A stretch of DNA of 64,000 nucleotides from positions 1 to 64,000 of the forward strand of contig JAFLSU010000006.1 in assembly GCA_022510765.1 (NCBI GenBank). Reading direction: 5' to 3'. The stretch comes from Christensenellaceae bacterium (GTDB taxonomy: Bacteria > Bacillota > Clostridia > Christensenellales > CAG-138). The translations under genes and the position numbers were made by a program. Positions 1 through 8,802 of this stretch are shown here, piece by piece. Within the stretch, counting starts at the first letter, position 1; each line of letters opens with the position of its first letter. A model generated the notes under the pieces. That model saw only the letters and a program-made list of their open reading frames with translations. It searched no databases and was not told the DNA's origin.

Positions 1-54
1 CCCCTGACCTCCAGCGTGACAGGCTGGCATTCTAACCAACTGAACTACCGGACC
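1..54 (-). tRNA. tRNA-Asp (GTC), 3' end cut by the window edge
   Basis: Read on the minus strand the sequence begins GGTCCGGTAGTTCAG, a normal acceptor and D-arm. The anticodon stem CCAGC/GCTGG closes a loop CTGTCAC with anticodon GTC, decoding Asp. The T-arm and CCA end lie outside the window. It is the last member of a four-tRNA minus-strand cluster. Confidence 0.9.
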
Positions 55-64
55 GTATTAATTA

Positions 65-141
65 TGGTGGGCCTTCAGGGACTCGAACCCCGGACCGATC
101 GGTTATGAGCCGACTGCTCTAACCAACTGAGCTAAAGGCCC
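65..141 (-). tRNA. tRNA with CAT anticodon (elongator Met or lysidine-modified Ile2)
   Basis: The acceptor stem GGGCCTT pairs with AAGGCCC and is followed by an encoded ACCA tail. The D-arm is AGCTCAGTTGGTTAGAGC and the anticodon loop is CTCATAA. It lacks the initiator signature (no CGCGGGG start). The body resembles both clostridial elongator tRNA-Met and Ile2(CAT). Which one it is depends on recognition by TilS and cannot be settled by eye. Confidence 0.9.
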
Positions 142-151
142 TTTAATGGAA

Positions 152-227
152 TGGTGACCCCTAGGAGACTCGAACTCCTGTTACCGCCGTGAAAGGGCGG
201 TGTCTTAGACCGCTTGACCAAGGGGCC
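152..227 (-). tRNA. tRNA-Glu (TTC)
   Basis: The 5' end is GGCCCCTTGGTC, the anticodon stem CCGCC/GGCGG closes the loop CTTTCAC with anticodon TTC, and the T-arm carries GTTCGAGTC. The CCA end is encoded. It is ten bases from the preceding tRNA, consistent with one primary transcript. Confidence 0.95.
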
Positions 228-232
228 ACATA

Positions 233-309
233 TGGTCGGGGTGAAGGGATTTGAACCCTTGGCCCCATGCTCCCAAAGCACGTGCGCTACCGAACTGCGC
301 TACACCCCG
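233..309 (-). tRNA. tRNA-Pro (TGG)
   Basis: The acceptor CGGGGTG pairs with CACCCCG. The D-arm is AGCGCAGTTCGGTAGCGC, the anticodon loop TTTGGGA gives TGG, and CCA is encoded. It is the promoter-proximal tRNA of the cluster. Confidence 0.95.
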
Positions 310-402
310 CGAGCGCCGCTTTTTGGCGACGCTGATTATTATACATGCGCCAACAAGCTTTGTCAACACTTTTTTTAACGCTATTTCATATATTTATTAT
401 GA

Positions 403-1875
403 GCAAACTCCACAGTGAAATTTGGGATGGAATTTGGTGCGGGAAGAATAATACAGTAGGATTTAGTCTGGGAAAGGAGTACCGGACTATGCAAAGAAAT
501 GAAAAGAAAAACGGTTCCATACTAAACATTGTGGTAAGAAGAAAAAGGAGGAGCATAAATCTCCAAAATCATGTAGATTAGAGTTGCAGAAAAACTACAG
601 TAGGAGACTTATGCCTGAAAGAGATTATACAACAGATTTGCTCGATATGGAACACATGAAAGTGCTGAGAACGGGAAATTTCCCGGATCGAATCATCCTT
701 CATGTGAAGATGAAGCGGAGGGAAGTGCAATGTCCGCGCTGCGGGACTATAACAAGCAGTGTTCATGATTACCGCACGCAGCAGGTGAAGGATTGCCCGG
801 TTCAGGGACGTTCCGTTATTTGGCAGTATCGCAAGAGAAGGTACCGCTGTCCATGCTGAGGCAAGAGGTTTTATGAAAACAACTGTCTGTTGCCCAAATG
901 GCACAAAATAACTAACCGGCTTGCGCTGATGGCACTGCAAAAGCTCTCAGTGAAGGTATCCATGAAGGATATAGCCCAAGAATACAAGGTCTCTCAGTCC
1001 ACCGTGTGCTGATGGATGAATCTCACTGAATTCGGAAGGCCGGACAAGCTGCCTCGGGTGCTTTCGATAGATGAATTTAAAGGCAATGCAGGCGGACAGA
1101 AGTTTCAATGCATACTGACCTCGCCGTCGGGACGCCGCATTTTCGACATACTTCCGGATTGCAGAAAATCAAATATTTATGAATACTTACGGAAATTTCC
1201 TACAGGGGCGATGTAAAATATTTTATCAGTGATATGTGCAGGGAATACATTGGCATCGCTTAAAATTCTTTCCAAACGCTGCTATCGTGATAGACAGGTT
1301 CCATGTTGGCAGATATTGCACCCGGGCGCTCGAAAATGTAAGGAAACGGGTTCAAAAAGCCCTAACTCCTGAGGAAAGTAAGAACTTCAAGCGAAGTCGA
1401 AAGCTGCTTCTGATGCACATGAATAAGCTCAATGACAGAGGCACGCTGGTTGTTGAAAGGATGCTACATGTTAGCGAGGATCTGTGCAACGCACATCTGC
1501 TTAAGGAAAAGTTTTATGAGTTCATGGATTCCAAAAACAGCGAGGAGGCGAGAAAAGGGCTGCAAGAATTTGTTGTCTATGCGAGTGTTGTGGGGCTGTC
1601 GGAATTCTCCGAGCATCTGTGTGTGATAAGCAACTGGTCGGAGTACATACTAAACCGCTTCGACTGCAGATACACCAACTGCTTCACCGAGGGCTGCAAC
1701 AATAAGATCAAGGTGCTTAAGCACATTGCATTTTGCTATCGTAACTTTCACAACCTGCGCCAGTGCATCTTACTCACCGTAAATCCGCAGGGACCTACGC
1801 CATGCAGGGCGTAGGTCCCGGGAATCTCGTAACCCTTTATACAAGCTCAACCCCAACTATTGACATTGAGCCACT
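403..1875 (+). mobile_element. Decayed ISL3-family insertion sequence
   Basis: The interval holds a broken ISL3-type transposase gene. Upstream, 408-475 is about three-quarters identical by eye to the left part of the MITE at 8814-8880 (shared blocks CCACAGTG, GGGATG and ATTTAGTCTG). This suggests that 408 lies close to the left terminus. Downstream of the transposase, around 1845-1875, lies a short conserved-looking tail (AACTATTGACATTGAGCC) of the kind found after ISL3-type transposase genes, but I could not find an inverted copy of the left end. Boundaries are therefore approximate. The element sits between the tRNA cluster and the pilus island. Confidence 0.65.
614..1814 (+). pseudogene. 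ISL3-family transposase, inactivated by two stops and two frameshifts
   Basis: The conceptual product is about 400 residues, normal for ISL3 transposases. The N-terminus has the zinc-binding CPRC and RYRCP motifs, followed by a helix-turn-helix-like stretch. The DDE residues can be traced: Asp in LSIDEFKG, Asp in VIDRFH and Glu in FTEGCNN. TGA stops interrupt the frame at 857-859, where a zinc-finger Cys is expected, and at 1010-1012, where Arg is expected (CGA to TGA). The frame then changes near 1204 and again near 1260. The best start is ATG 614 (MPERDY); an in-frame ATG also exists at 584. The element cannot transpose without help from another copy. Confidence 0.9.
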
Positions 1876-1889
1876 TTCCAAAAGACAAT

Positions 1890-1912
1890 GGCGAGGGAAG
1901 TAAGCCCTCGCC
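1890..1912 (-). terminator. Rho-independent terminator of the pilus operon
   Basis: An 8-bp perfect stem GGCGAGGG/CCCTCGCC with a 7-base loop lies 25 bases after the stop of the last sortase gene. On the minus strand it is followed by ATTGTCTTTT. Confidence 0.7.
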
Positions 1913-1936
1913 AACATCAAATAACTCTTTCAGTAT

Positions 1937-2584
1937 TTATTCTTCGCTGCTTTCCAACAAATCGCACCGCACCGTAACACGGGTCTCGCCGCCCAAAGTA
2001 CAGGTAAAAAGCGTCATGTCCCATTCACCGCTCTCCATTTCCTCTACAGCCGTGCCAGCAAGGGTATCAAGCTCAGCAACGGTATAGTGAAACGCATTGC
2101 CTTCAACATCGGTGAAAACTACCTCATCTCCGGGTTCCAAATTTTTAAGATGGCCGAAATGAGAGGCATAGTTATGGGCACAGATGATCAAATCACCTCG
2201 ATAGGGGGAACCCATATAGCGGCAAGGCGCTATTTTCAACAGCGCAAGACTCCAGTCTTCCAGCACCGGAAGTTCAAGACCAATCACCGGAACAGAAATC
2301 GTACCTATATACCGATTCCCTCCGATTTCCACCACAGGTAGTTCCTTTACCGGATTATTTTCAGAACCCGAATTCAAATCCGGGGGTAATTCCGGAGTTG
2401 GAGCTGCTGCCGACTCAGTATTCTCAACCTTTTCTCGGTGCTGTGTAATAGCATCCAGCACTGCCTCTGCCTCAATACCCGCACGGTGGTTGTCCCATAG
2501 GTTATAAGCCGTAAGTCCGAGAGCCGCAACGCTTAACAGCAAACCAAGCATAATCAGTGGAATGCTAATTATACGTTTCACCAT
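1937..2584 (-). CDS. Sortase (class B/D-like), last gene of the pilus operon
   Basis: Membrane-anchored cysteine transpeptidase of 215 residues that probably attaches the finished pilus or other LPxTG proteins to peptidoglycan. A hydrophobic N-terminal anchor (about residues 5-27) is followed by an extracytoplasmic linker rich in Pro and Glu. The sortase fold has catalytic His137 in CAHNYASH and Cys195 in TLFTCTLGG, with Arg202 or Arg206 completing the site. It lacks the C-terminal membrane helix of class C pilus polymerases, so it is more like an anchoring sortase. The start at 2584 has a GAGG site inside the stop of the preceding pilin gene; an upstream ATG at 2602 has no good site. It sits directly before the operon terminator. 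Confidence 0.85.
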   Translation of the reverse strand: MVKRIISIPLIMLGLLLSVAALGLTAYNLWDNHRAGIEAEAVLDAITQHREKVENTESAAAPTPELPPDLNSGSENNPVKELPVVEIGGNRYIGTISVPVIGLELPVLEDWSLALLKIAPCRYMGSPYRGDLIICAHNYASHFGHLKNLEPGDEVVFTDVEGNAFHYTVAELDTLAGTAVEEMESGEWDMTLFTCTLGGETRVTVRCDLLESSEE

Positions 2585-2591
2585 TGAAACC

Positions 2592-3506
2592 TCAGTCAGC
2601 ATTGGTTACACTTCTACCGCGCTTACGGAGAACAACTCCGAATATGAGCAACAAGAGACCAGCTCCAAGCATAGCAGGTACCGGCCACCACAGCTGACCC
2701 GTTTGAGGCAGTTTTTTGGTATTTGTAACCGTGAAATAAAAGCCATCCCGGGTCACTCTCGCCGTATATCCGTCAGGAATATCCGTTTCCACGATTTGCC
2801 AGTCATGATCTGCCTCAAGATTCTCCCATGTGTATCTCCAGTCGTTTTCGGCGTTCAACGTCACCTCATCATATACCTCGCCATCGCAGAGCAACTGAAC
2901 GGTCACGGACGAAGGATGGTTGCCGTCGTCTACCCAAACTTTTTCAACAAATATGCTGATAGTTTCAGGTTTAACTTCCTCAGGCGTTTTTTCATATTTC
3001 AGGGTGCAAACGGGGTCATAGTCCAAACCTCCATCCGGATTCACACAAGGCAACCAAATCAAAGTCGGCTGTGGTGTGTAAATCCAACCGTCCTTACTTA
3101 GCTGATCACCAATCGTCAAATACAGACCGATCGAGAGTCCGTTAAAGGACAATCGGCCTTCCTGATCGGTAGTTCCGGTTTGAGCAGGCTCGATGTCATC
3201 GTTTGTAATATACTCAGATAGGTCAACAGCAAGATCTGCCACATCTTCCGCATTGTACCAGTCCACCTGATCGACTTCTTCTTGCTTGTCAATGAATTCC
3301 TCCATCAGCCGATAATCGTTCATATTACCGTCTGCGATGTGATACAGCCGAAACGTGCATCCGTCCAACGGCCCTGCGTCTTCGTCAATATATTCCAATG
3401 TCAGGGAACAGCTTTCCGGCATTGCATCGGCTGCAATGATGGGAACATAGCAAGCCATAACGATGGCGCAAAGCAAGCTGAGAACAGCTTTAAGGTATTT
3501 ATTCAT
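2592..3506 (-). CDS. LPxTG minor pilin / surface protein with Cna-B-type domain
   Basis: Surface protein of 304 residues with a signal peptide (about residues 1-28, ending near ADA). The N-terminal SpaA-like region is followed, from about residue 195, by a Cna B-type beta-sandwich (KVWVDDGNHPSSVTVQL, then WENL and IVETDIPDGY). The sorting signal LPQTG precedes a hydrophobic helix and a basic tail (RKRGR). The ETDIPDGY stretch resembles the E-box whose Glu supports intramolecular isopeptide bonds. An AAAGGAGG site precedes ATG 3506, and the gene overlaps the end of the upstream sortase gene by 8 bases. Its size and place beside the sortases suggest a basal or tip pilin rather than the shaft subunit. 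Confidence 0.88.
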   Translation of the reverse strand: MNKYLKAVLSLLCAIVMACYVPIIAADAMPESCSLTLEYIDEDAGPLDGCTFRLYHIADGNMNDYRLMEEFIDKQEEVDQVDWYNAEDVADLAVDLSEYITNDDIEPAQTGTTDQEGRLSFNGLSIGLYLTIGDQLSKDGWIYTPQPTLIWLPCVNPDGGLDYDPVCTLKYEKTPEEVKPETISIFVEKVWVDDGNHPSSVTVQLLCDGEVYDEVTLNAENDWRYTWENLEADHDWQIVETDIPDGYTARVTRDGFYFTVTNTKKLPQTGQLWWPVPAMLGAGLLLLIFGVVLRKRGRSVTNAD

Positions 3507-4386
3507 ACGGTTCCTCCTTTAGGGGTGTTATTGTATGGTTTTCTATGCGAGAGACCCGTCGTTTCCGGTGTCGTCTGACCGTAACAGTGATCACACCAAA
3601 CAAGATAGCTACGGCAGCGACACCCACGATGAGCAACAAATATTCAGTTCTGATCCCATCAGAGACGATGTTGTCAAACGTCTCCGCGTCCTCTTCTGGA
3701 GGAGTGGGAATACGATGTCCGCGAACCAGCAGACGATGGGAGTTCACCCCGTAAGGGGTACAGGTCAACAGCGTGCAATAGTCCTCATTTTCCACAATCT
3801 GCAATGCATTGACCTCAGATGGGAGAACGGTGCTAATATCATCGACCTCATAGGTGAGTACCTCTCTGAGTACTCGGACAGTGAAAGTGTCGCCCACTTG
3901 AAGTCGGTCGATATTGGTGAACAGCTTGGCGGAAGGCAGTCCCCGATGCCCAGAAAGTACTGCATGACTTCCTTTGCCGCCGATGGGTAGAGAAGAACCC
4001 TCCAAATGTCCGACCCCGCTCTGCAACACCGTGTCGCTCGTGCCGTGGTAGATAGGCAAGGAGACATTGATCTTCGGAATAACCACATAGCCCATAATCC
4101 CGGACTCGTCGATTTTCAGCTTGCTTTCATACTCCTCCAGCTCCTCATCGGTCAGATTCGCCCGGATATTGCCGCGAGAAAGCAGCTTTTGGTTATAGGC
4201 TATTGCATCTGCCATGATATCATCATAGGTCTCGTTGTCAATAGTCGCTACGACAGTCCTAAAATTATCTATCGCGCTATTGTAGGCAATGGTCTTCAAC
4301 AAATCGCTGATTGTTGGGTACAGCAGAAAGGCCAGTCCCACAAGGATAATCAGGGTCACAATGACCGAAGAAACCTTTTTTTTCAT
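3499..4386 (-). CDS. Class C sortase (pilus polymerase), second copy
   Basis: Transpeptidase of 295 residues with an N-terminal transmembrane helix (about 8-27), the sortase core and a second C-terminal helix (about 247-268) followed by basic residues. That topology is typical of class C sortases, which polymerise pilins. Catalytic residues are His147 (LSGHRG), Cys209 (TLLTCTPYG) and Arg218 (NSHRLLVRGHR). The usual DP[FWY] lid motif is not obvious before the core. An AAGGAG site lies before ATG 4386, and the gap to the upstream sortase gene is 18 bases. It is a close tandem paralogue of that gene: the stretch from VVIPKINVSLPIYHGTSDTV through TLLTCTPYGVNSHR is nearly the same in both. Confidence 0.92.
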   Translation of the reverse strand: MKKKVSSVIVTLIILVGLAFLLYPTISDLLKTIAYNSAIDNFRTVVATIDNETYDDIMADAIAYNQKLLSRGNIRANLTDEELEEYESKLKIDESGIMGYVVIPKINVSLPIYHGTSDTVLQSGVGHLEGSSLPIGGKGSHAVLSGHRGLPSAKLFTNIDRLQVGDTFTVRVLREVLTYEVDDISTVLPSEVNALQIVENEDYCTLLTCTPYGVNSHRLLVRGHRIPTPPEEDAETFDNIVSDGIRTEYLLLIVGVAAVAILFGVITVTVRRHRKRRVSRIENHTITPLKEEPYE

Positions 4387-4404
4387 AAGGACTCCTTAGC
4401 TCGG

Positions 4405-5295
4405 TCAGGGCCTGTGCCACCGTTTGGCAGGCTTGCGGCGCTGTACGTACTTGTCTATCAACATACGAGTGACTATGACAAAAGCACTGACCAGTACGAC
4501 AGCTATTCCAGCGGCAATCAGAATAATAAGTTCTACATTCTGTCCAAAAATCTTGCCGTCTTCCAAAGGTACTTCTTCAAGCACCGTATCGTGCGATTCA
4601 CCCTCCGGCGTTGGGATACGGTGACCCCGTACCAGCAGCCGATGGGAGTTTACTCCGTAGGGAGTACAGGTCAGCAACGTACAGTAATCTTGTTCCGGAT
4701 CGATTTGCAGGATTCCGGAATCAGATGGCAACACTGTACTGATGTCGTCAACCTCATAAAGGAGAACTTCTCCCAAAACCAAAATCTTAAAGGTGTCTCC
4801 GATGACCAATCTATCCAAATCGGTGAACAGTCTGGCAGAGACAAGTCCTCGGTGACCCGAGAGCACCGCGTGTGTGCCCAAACCGCCCACAGGCATGGAT
4901 GATCCCTCAAGATGACCTATACCGTTTTGCAAGACAGTGTCGCTTGTACCATGATAAATGGGCAGAGAGACGTTTATCTTCGGAATGACCACATAGCCCA
5001 TCACATCCGTGCCGGGCAACCGGACTTGGCTCTGATAGTCCGCTTCATCCTCATCGGAGAACGGCAGCATGATATACTCCCGACCCACAAGATCCTCGTT
5101 ATAGGATTCGGCCCGTGCTAAGATATCGGCATAGCTTTCGGGTTCCAGTCCTTCCACGACACGCTGATAATCCATGATGGCATTACTGTAAGCGATGGAT
5201 TTCAAATAGTTGCTTAAAACCGGATACAGCAACAAGGATAGGCCTGTAAGGATAAGCAATATAATAATGACATTGGACAGCAGTTTGTTCTTCAT
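4405..5295 (-). CDS. Class C sortase (pilus polymerase), first copy
   Basis: This 296-residue paralogue of the next gene has the same two-helix topology, a catalytic His in LSGHRG, Cys in TLLTCTPYG and Arg in SHRLLVRG. The reading frame is open further upstream, but ATG 5295 is the likely start because AGGAGG lies seven bases before it. Two tandem class C sortases in one pilus operon usually divide the work of polymerising the shaft and adding accessory pilins. Which copy does which cannot be read from the sequence. A canonical lid motif is again not seen. It lies about 90 bases after the backbone pilin gene. Confidence 0.92.
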   Translation of the reverse strand: MKNKLLSNVIIILLILTGLSLLLYPVLSNYLKSIAYSNAIMDYQRVVEGLEPESYADILARAESYNEDLVGREYIMLPFSDEDEADYQSQVRLPGTDVMGYVVIPKINVSLPIYHGTSDTVLQNGIGHLEGSSMPVGGLGTHAVLSGHRGLVSARLFTDLDRLVIGDTFKILVLGEVLLYEVDDISTVLPSDSGILQIDPEQDYCTLLTCTPYGVNSHRLLVRGHRIPTPEGESHDTVLEEVPLEDGKIFGQNVELIILIAAGIAVVLVSAFVIVTRMLIDKYVQRRKPAKRWHRP

Positions 5296-5383
5296 ACAGG
5301 ACCCTCCTTGTCGCTGTATCCGGGGTAGGGGAAAACCCCTCCTCCGGACACAGTGATCAAACATTATGCGCAAGAGTATAGAT

Positions 5384-7780
5384 TTACAGCTCCTGCGACT
5401 CCTTCCTCTTTACAGAAGAGATAACCAGATACAGCACCGCACCTGCGAGAAGCAGACCGCCAGCGATGTAGAACAGAGTGGTACCCATTCCACCGGTGCC
5501 AGGGAGCCAGCTCTTCGGGAAGTTGGGGACATTCAGGTGAGCGAGCAGATCGGTCTGAACAGCATCAGTTCCAGGATTATGAGCAGTAGAAACGGTAGTC
5601 GGCGTTCCGTCAGCCTTGAGCCACCATCCATTCTTTGCTACTTTAACCTCGAAATTCTGACCATTCACGGTGTATGTGATGGTAAGATCCTTCAGCATAC
5701 CCGACTTAACATCGGTCGGATAAACACGAGCTTCTTCATCCAGTTCTGCATCTGCGGCGAGCTCTGCTTTGGTGAAATAGTCAGCCGTAAACGTAACAGG
5801 GATGTCAGATATCGCGTCGTAGCCGGCGGGAACGACAACCTCTTTCAGATAGTACTGAATATCGTTATCCAAGCCCAAAATATTTAGGTTGCCATCATCG
5901 GTTGTCATGGCTGCGAAGTAATAGTTCTTAGTAGAAACAAAGTTTTCGTACAATTCAACGACCCCAGGATTATCCTCATCGAAGGAGCTGCCGGAAATTG
6001 GTGCACTCCAATCTTTCTTACCCTCTACAGTTGGAACAAGCGTCTCCGCATAAGCCTCGGTAACCCAACCTGCAGGATAGTAGTTGCCGTTCGGAGTGTT
6101 CTGATCAAGAATTGCATAGAGACGACCTTCTCCGCTCAATGCAGGCTTGGTCAGTGCGAAGCCCGCACCTGCAAGATTGGTGTTGGGGTTGGCACTTCCG
6201 TCATACTTATGGATTTCGATGCCGAAATCATAGACATAGACGTACTCCTCATTGGTATGACCGTGTTGGTCGCTGTTGGGATCGTTAGAGAAATTCAGAT
6301 GCACGCTGTTGGGAACACCGGTGGGATCAAGGGAGTTCTCGTTCAGCATTGCATTGTACTCTACATAGATACCGGACCCATTAGTAACAGGTACAGACAC
6401 AACATCATCACCTGTAGTATATTTGCCATCCGCGTTTTGACCGGTTGCCTTTTTGCCCACAAGAGTCTTCAGATCATTAAAAGTGACCGTCAGCGTTGTT
6501 GTCGGGTTTTGAGCACCGGGTAGAGTAACAGTCAACATGTAGCCATTGCCGCTATTGAACATCCGCTCAATTACATAAACATCGTATTTGTTTGTTTGGT
6601 CAGTGCCGAAGTTACCGTGTTCATTTGGAACGGTTACATATACCTGGTAAACGTCGGAGTACGGTCCAATGCCGAGGTAGGTCAGTCCCGGGGACATAGT
6701 ATCTACGAACTGATAGAAGTACTCGTCATAGTTGCCGTAGTTCTGGGGAAGAGTACCGGACAGCTGGAATTTGATCACATCACCTATCTCATATCCGGAG
6801 CCGTTTTCTGTCTCGCCGCCAACAATGGTTTTGTCCACTGTGGGAGGAGTTGACTTTACATAAATGGTGGAATCACCAAATACGCCTACCAGATAGTCGG
6901 AGGTTACTTTGCCATCGCCTGCATCACCATCATTAGTGTTTCCCTCATGATAGGTGTCAACGATCAGGTAATAGCCGTTATTGCTATCCCCTGTGTCGAT
7001 CTTCCATGCGCCTTCAGGAGGATTTGCGGAAGAATCCCACACGGATTCGTACTTTGTTCCACTCAGATACATATAACCACCGGTAGTATTCTTCTTGGCA
7101 ACGATCTTGGCAAATGCCTCTGCCAGAGCAGCGTTGTTGCCTAAGGTTGCCTCCGTGGTCCTAGGGGTGAAATCTGACAGCACCTGCCCGATTACGGAAG
7201 CGGACTGATCCCATTCAAGCTTGGTGAGCTTGTTGGTCGCAGGAATATCCTCATCAGGATTGCCAAAACCATCGTCGGTGTCGCCTACCCAAGTGTTATT
7301 AGTAGCATCCCAGTATTTGGAAGCCTTCAGCGCTGCCGTGATGGCTTGACCCAACGTGGAAGCGGGAGTAAGAGCAGCAGTCTGATAAGGTTCTACATCC
7401 AGCATAGTCTGAGTAACACCTAAATCTCTCAGAGTCGCAGCACTAGCCATTAATGCCGTAAGCAGATTCTTGTAGTTCTCAATAGTCTGCGTTACTCCGT
7501 TGCCCCAAACGACGTTGGTCAGCCAGTTGGCATGGGGGTTCTGATAGCCGGTGTTGGGGTCAGGTGCGGTGTCTACACCGCCGTTATAGCCATCCTCCAG
7601 CCCGCCTGCAAAAATCTGGTAGGCGTTAAAACGATTGCCCACTCCATTGCCGGTGGTCGTGTACTCGTTGGGTATGATCGTGATCGTTGCCGCCAGAGCC
7701 GAAATCGTGAAACTGAGTACCAGTCCCAAAGTCAGCAGCACAGCAATCAGTCGTTTGCCCGTGTTTCGTGTTGTTGTCAT
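5384..7780 (-). CDS. Major (backbone) pilin with isopeptide-forming domains and LPGTG sorting signal
   Basis: Precursor of 798 residues, the probable shaft subunit of a covalently polymerised pilus. A basic N-terminus and hydrophobic core end in ALAA near residue 31, the signal-peptidase site. The middle holds a fimbrial isopeptide-type domain (from about residue 315, VDKTIVGGETENG), followed by a SpaA/Cna-B-like domain (IHKYDGSANPNTNLAGAGF) with E-box YYLKEVVVPAGY. LPGTG is at 759-763, then a membrane helix and KRKE tail. I could not single out the lysine used for polymerisation with confidence. AAGGAG precedes ATG 7780. Its position first in the operon fits the usual pilin-then-sortase order. 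Confidence 0.9.
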   Translation of the reverse strand: MTTTRNTGKRLIAVLLTLGLVLSFTISALAATITIIPNEYTTTGNGVGNRFNAYQIFAGGLEDGYNGGVDTAPDPNTGYQNPHANWLTNVVWGNGVTQTIENYKNLLTALMASAATLRDLGVTQTMLDVEPYQTAALTPASTLGQAITAALKASKYWDATNNTWVGDTDDGFGNPDEDIPATNKLTKLEWDQSASVIGQVLSDFTPRTTEATLGNNAALAEAFAKIVAKKNTTGGYMYLSGTKYESVWDSSANPPEGAWKIDTGDSNNGYYLIVDTYHEGNTNDGDAGDGKVTSDYLVGVFGDSTIYVKSTPPTVDKTIVGGETENGSGYEIGDVIKFQLSGTLPQNYGNYDEYFYQFVDTMSPGLTYLGIGPYSDVYQVYVTVPNEHGNFGTDQTNKYDVYVIERMFNSGNGYMLTVTLPGAQNPTTTLTVTFNDLKTLVGKKATGQNADGKYTTGDDVVSVPVTNGSGIYVEYNAMLNENSLDPTGVPNSVHLNFSNDPNSDQHGHTNEEYVYVYDFGIEIHKYDGSANPNTNLAGAGFALTKPALSGEGRLYAILDQNTPNGNYYPAGWVTEAYAETLVPTVEGKKDWSAPISGSSFDEDNPGVVELYENFVSTKNYYFAAMTTDDGNLNILGLDNDIQYYLKEVVVPAGYDAISDIPVTFTADYFTKAELAADAELDEEARVYPTDVKSGMLKDLTITYTVNGQNFEVKVAKNGWWLKADGTPTTVSTAHNPGTDAVQTDLLAHLNVPNFPKSWLPGTGGMGTTLFYIAGGLLLAGAVLYLVISSVKRKESQEL

Positions 7781-7859
7781 GTTGTTTCTCCTTACTTGGA
7801 AAATTTTTGTTATTTATGTTAAAGAAGGCCATACAATTCACAAGAATCGCATTCACTTC

Positions 7860-8720
7860 ATTGTTTTTAGGAATAAATTCGGCCGTAGCATCAAACAATA
7901 TCAGCAGACTTCCTGCCAGCATGAGCGCTCCTATGCCGCTGCTGCCCGTCCCGGGCATATCCATCCGGTAACCGCGTGTCCGTATAGACTACGAGTACAG
8001 TAGGAATCCGTCCGCCGTTCGCGTCGTGAGGAGCATTGAGCATATCTTCCGATGTGTTCAAATTTACGGTTACGGTGCAAAAATCGTGATGGGTACCCAA
8101 GTATGCATTGCCAGATGATTGGGGTCGTCAGCATTGTTTTGGACAGAAATCGTTGTGCGATAGCTGTCGCCGCCGTCTCCGATTATTTCTGTAACTGTGC
8201 ATCTTGTCCCCTCCGGCAAACCGTGAATCACACAGGTCTGACCATTTTTCAGCCTTAAGGAGTTTTTCCGCCAAGACTCAGAGTCAGATATATGTGTCCT
8301 TCAGTGCCATATCGGGTTTACCTCGTATCCATCCCGAGCGTAGATCTCTCTCTCAGCCAGAGGACTGTGTCGGTCGTACATCGATTCCTCCAATTCGTTC
8401 CTTCGGCCATTCGAACTACGCATACCCGTCCGGCTCGATCAAATTCGGTACATCCTCCTAAAAGATAAGCAAACCGTCCTGAATCAGATTCTTTGCGTAG
8501 CTCTCTATGGTCGTAGCAATCGTCTGACCGAATGACTTGAGGCCATCGGGGTGTACTTCCGCTTTCGCCTCGCAAAGCGACCATGGTAGCCTCAGCCAAT
8601 ATGAATACATAGTCGCTGAAAGCATTTGCGGCGTACTCAGCTATATCAAAGGTAGCGCAAACCGCGCCGTTTATGCTGTTCCCGTTTTCATCCATCTTGC
8701 GGAGCAGAGTTCTGATCTTT
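7860..8720 (-). pseudogene. Decayed LPxTG pilin-like gene upstream of the pilus operon
   Basis: No long frame is intact on the minus strand, but fragments in different frames match a pilin pattern. At 8255-8075 is LKNGQT..GLPEGT..TVTE, the signature of a Spy0128/FctA-type isopeptide domain, ending in three stops. At 7958-7900 is MPGTGSSGIGALMLAG, a sorting-signal-like motif and hydrophobic stretch, without the basic tail. At 8560-8460 is HPDGLKSFGQTI and nearby residues in a third frame. I read this as a surface-protein gene broken by several indels. A 153-codon frame (8318-8779) spans part of it but looks like a by-product of the decay. The exact limits are uncertain. Confidence 0.55.
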
Positions 8721-8731
8721 ACGCGAAAGCA

Positions 8732-8760
8732 ATTATAGCATAACTGATCACTGTTTGCAA
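8732..8760 (-). promoter_or_regulatory. Sigma-A-type promoter driving the pilus island
   Basis: Minus-strand -35 TTGCAA and -10 TATAAT are separated by exactly 17 bases. It lies upstream of the decayed pilin gene and faces the pilus operon. With no clear terminator seen between, it may still feed the backbone pilin gene through a leader of nearly 950 bases. Confidence 0.55.
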
Positions 8761-8802
8761 GTGCTTTCGCAAAAAACAAAATATATTTTTGTTCAAAAGA
8801 GT

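Noticed and set aside
65..141. Initiator tRNA-fMet
   Set aside because: The CAT tRNA starts GGGCCTT and has a paired first base, unlike the CGCGGGG initiator type.
857..859. In-frame TGA at a zinc-finger cysteine of the transposase as a selenocysteine codon
   Set aside because: A second TGA replaces an Arg codon and two frameshifts follow in the same gene, so ordinary decay explains it.
8318..8779. 153-codon minus-strand gene
   Set aside because: It has no ribosome site, and adjacent frames hold pilin-like fragments, so it is better read as part of a decayed gene.
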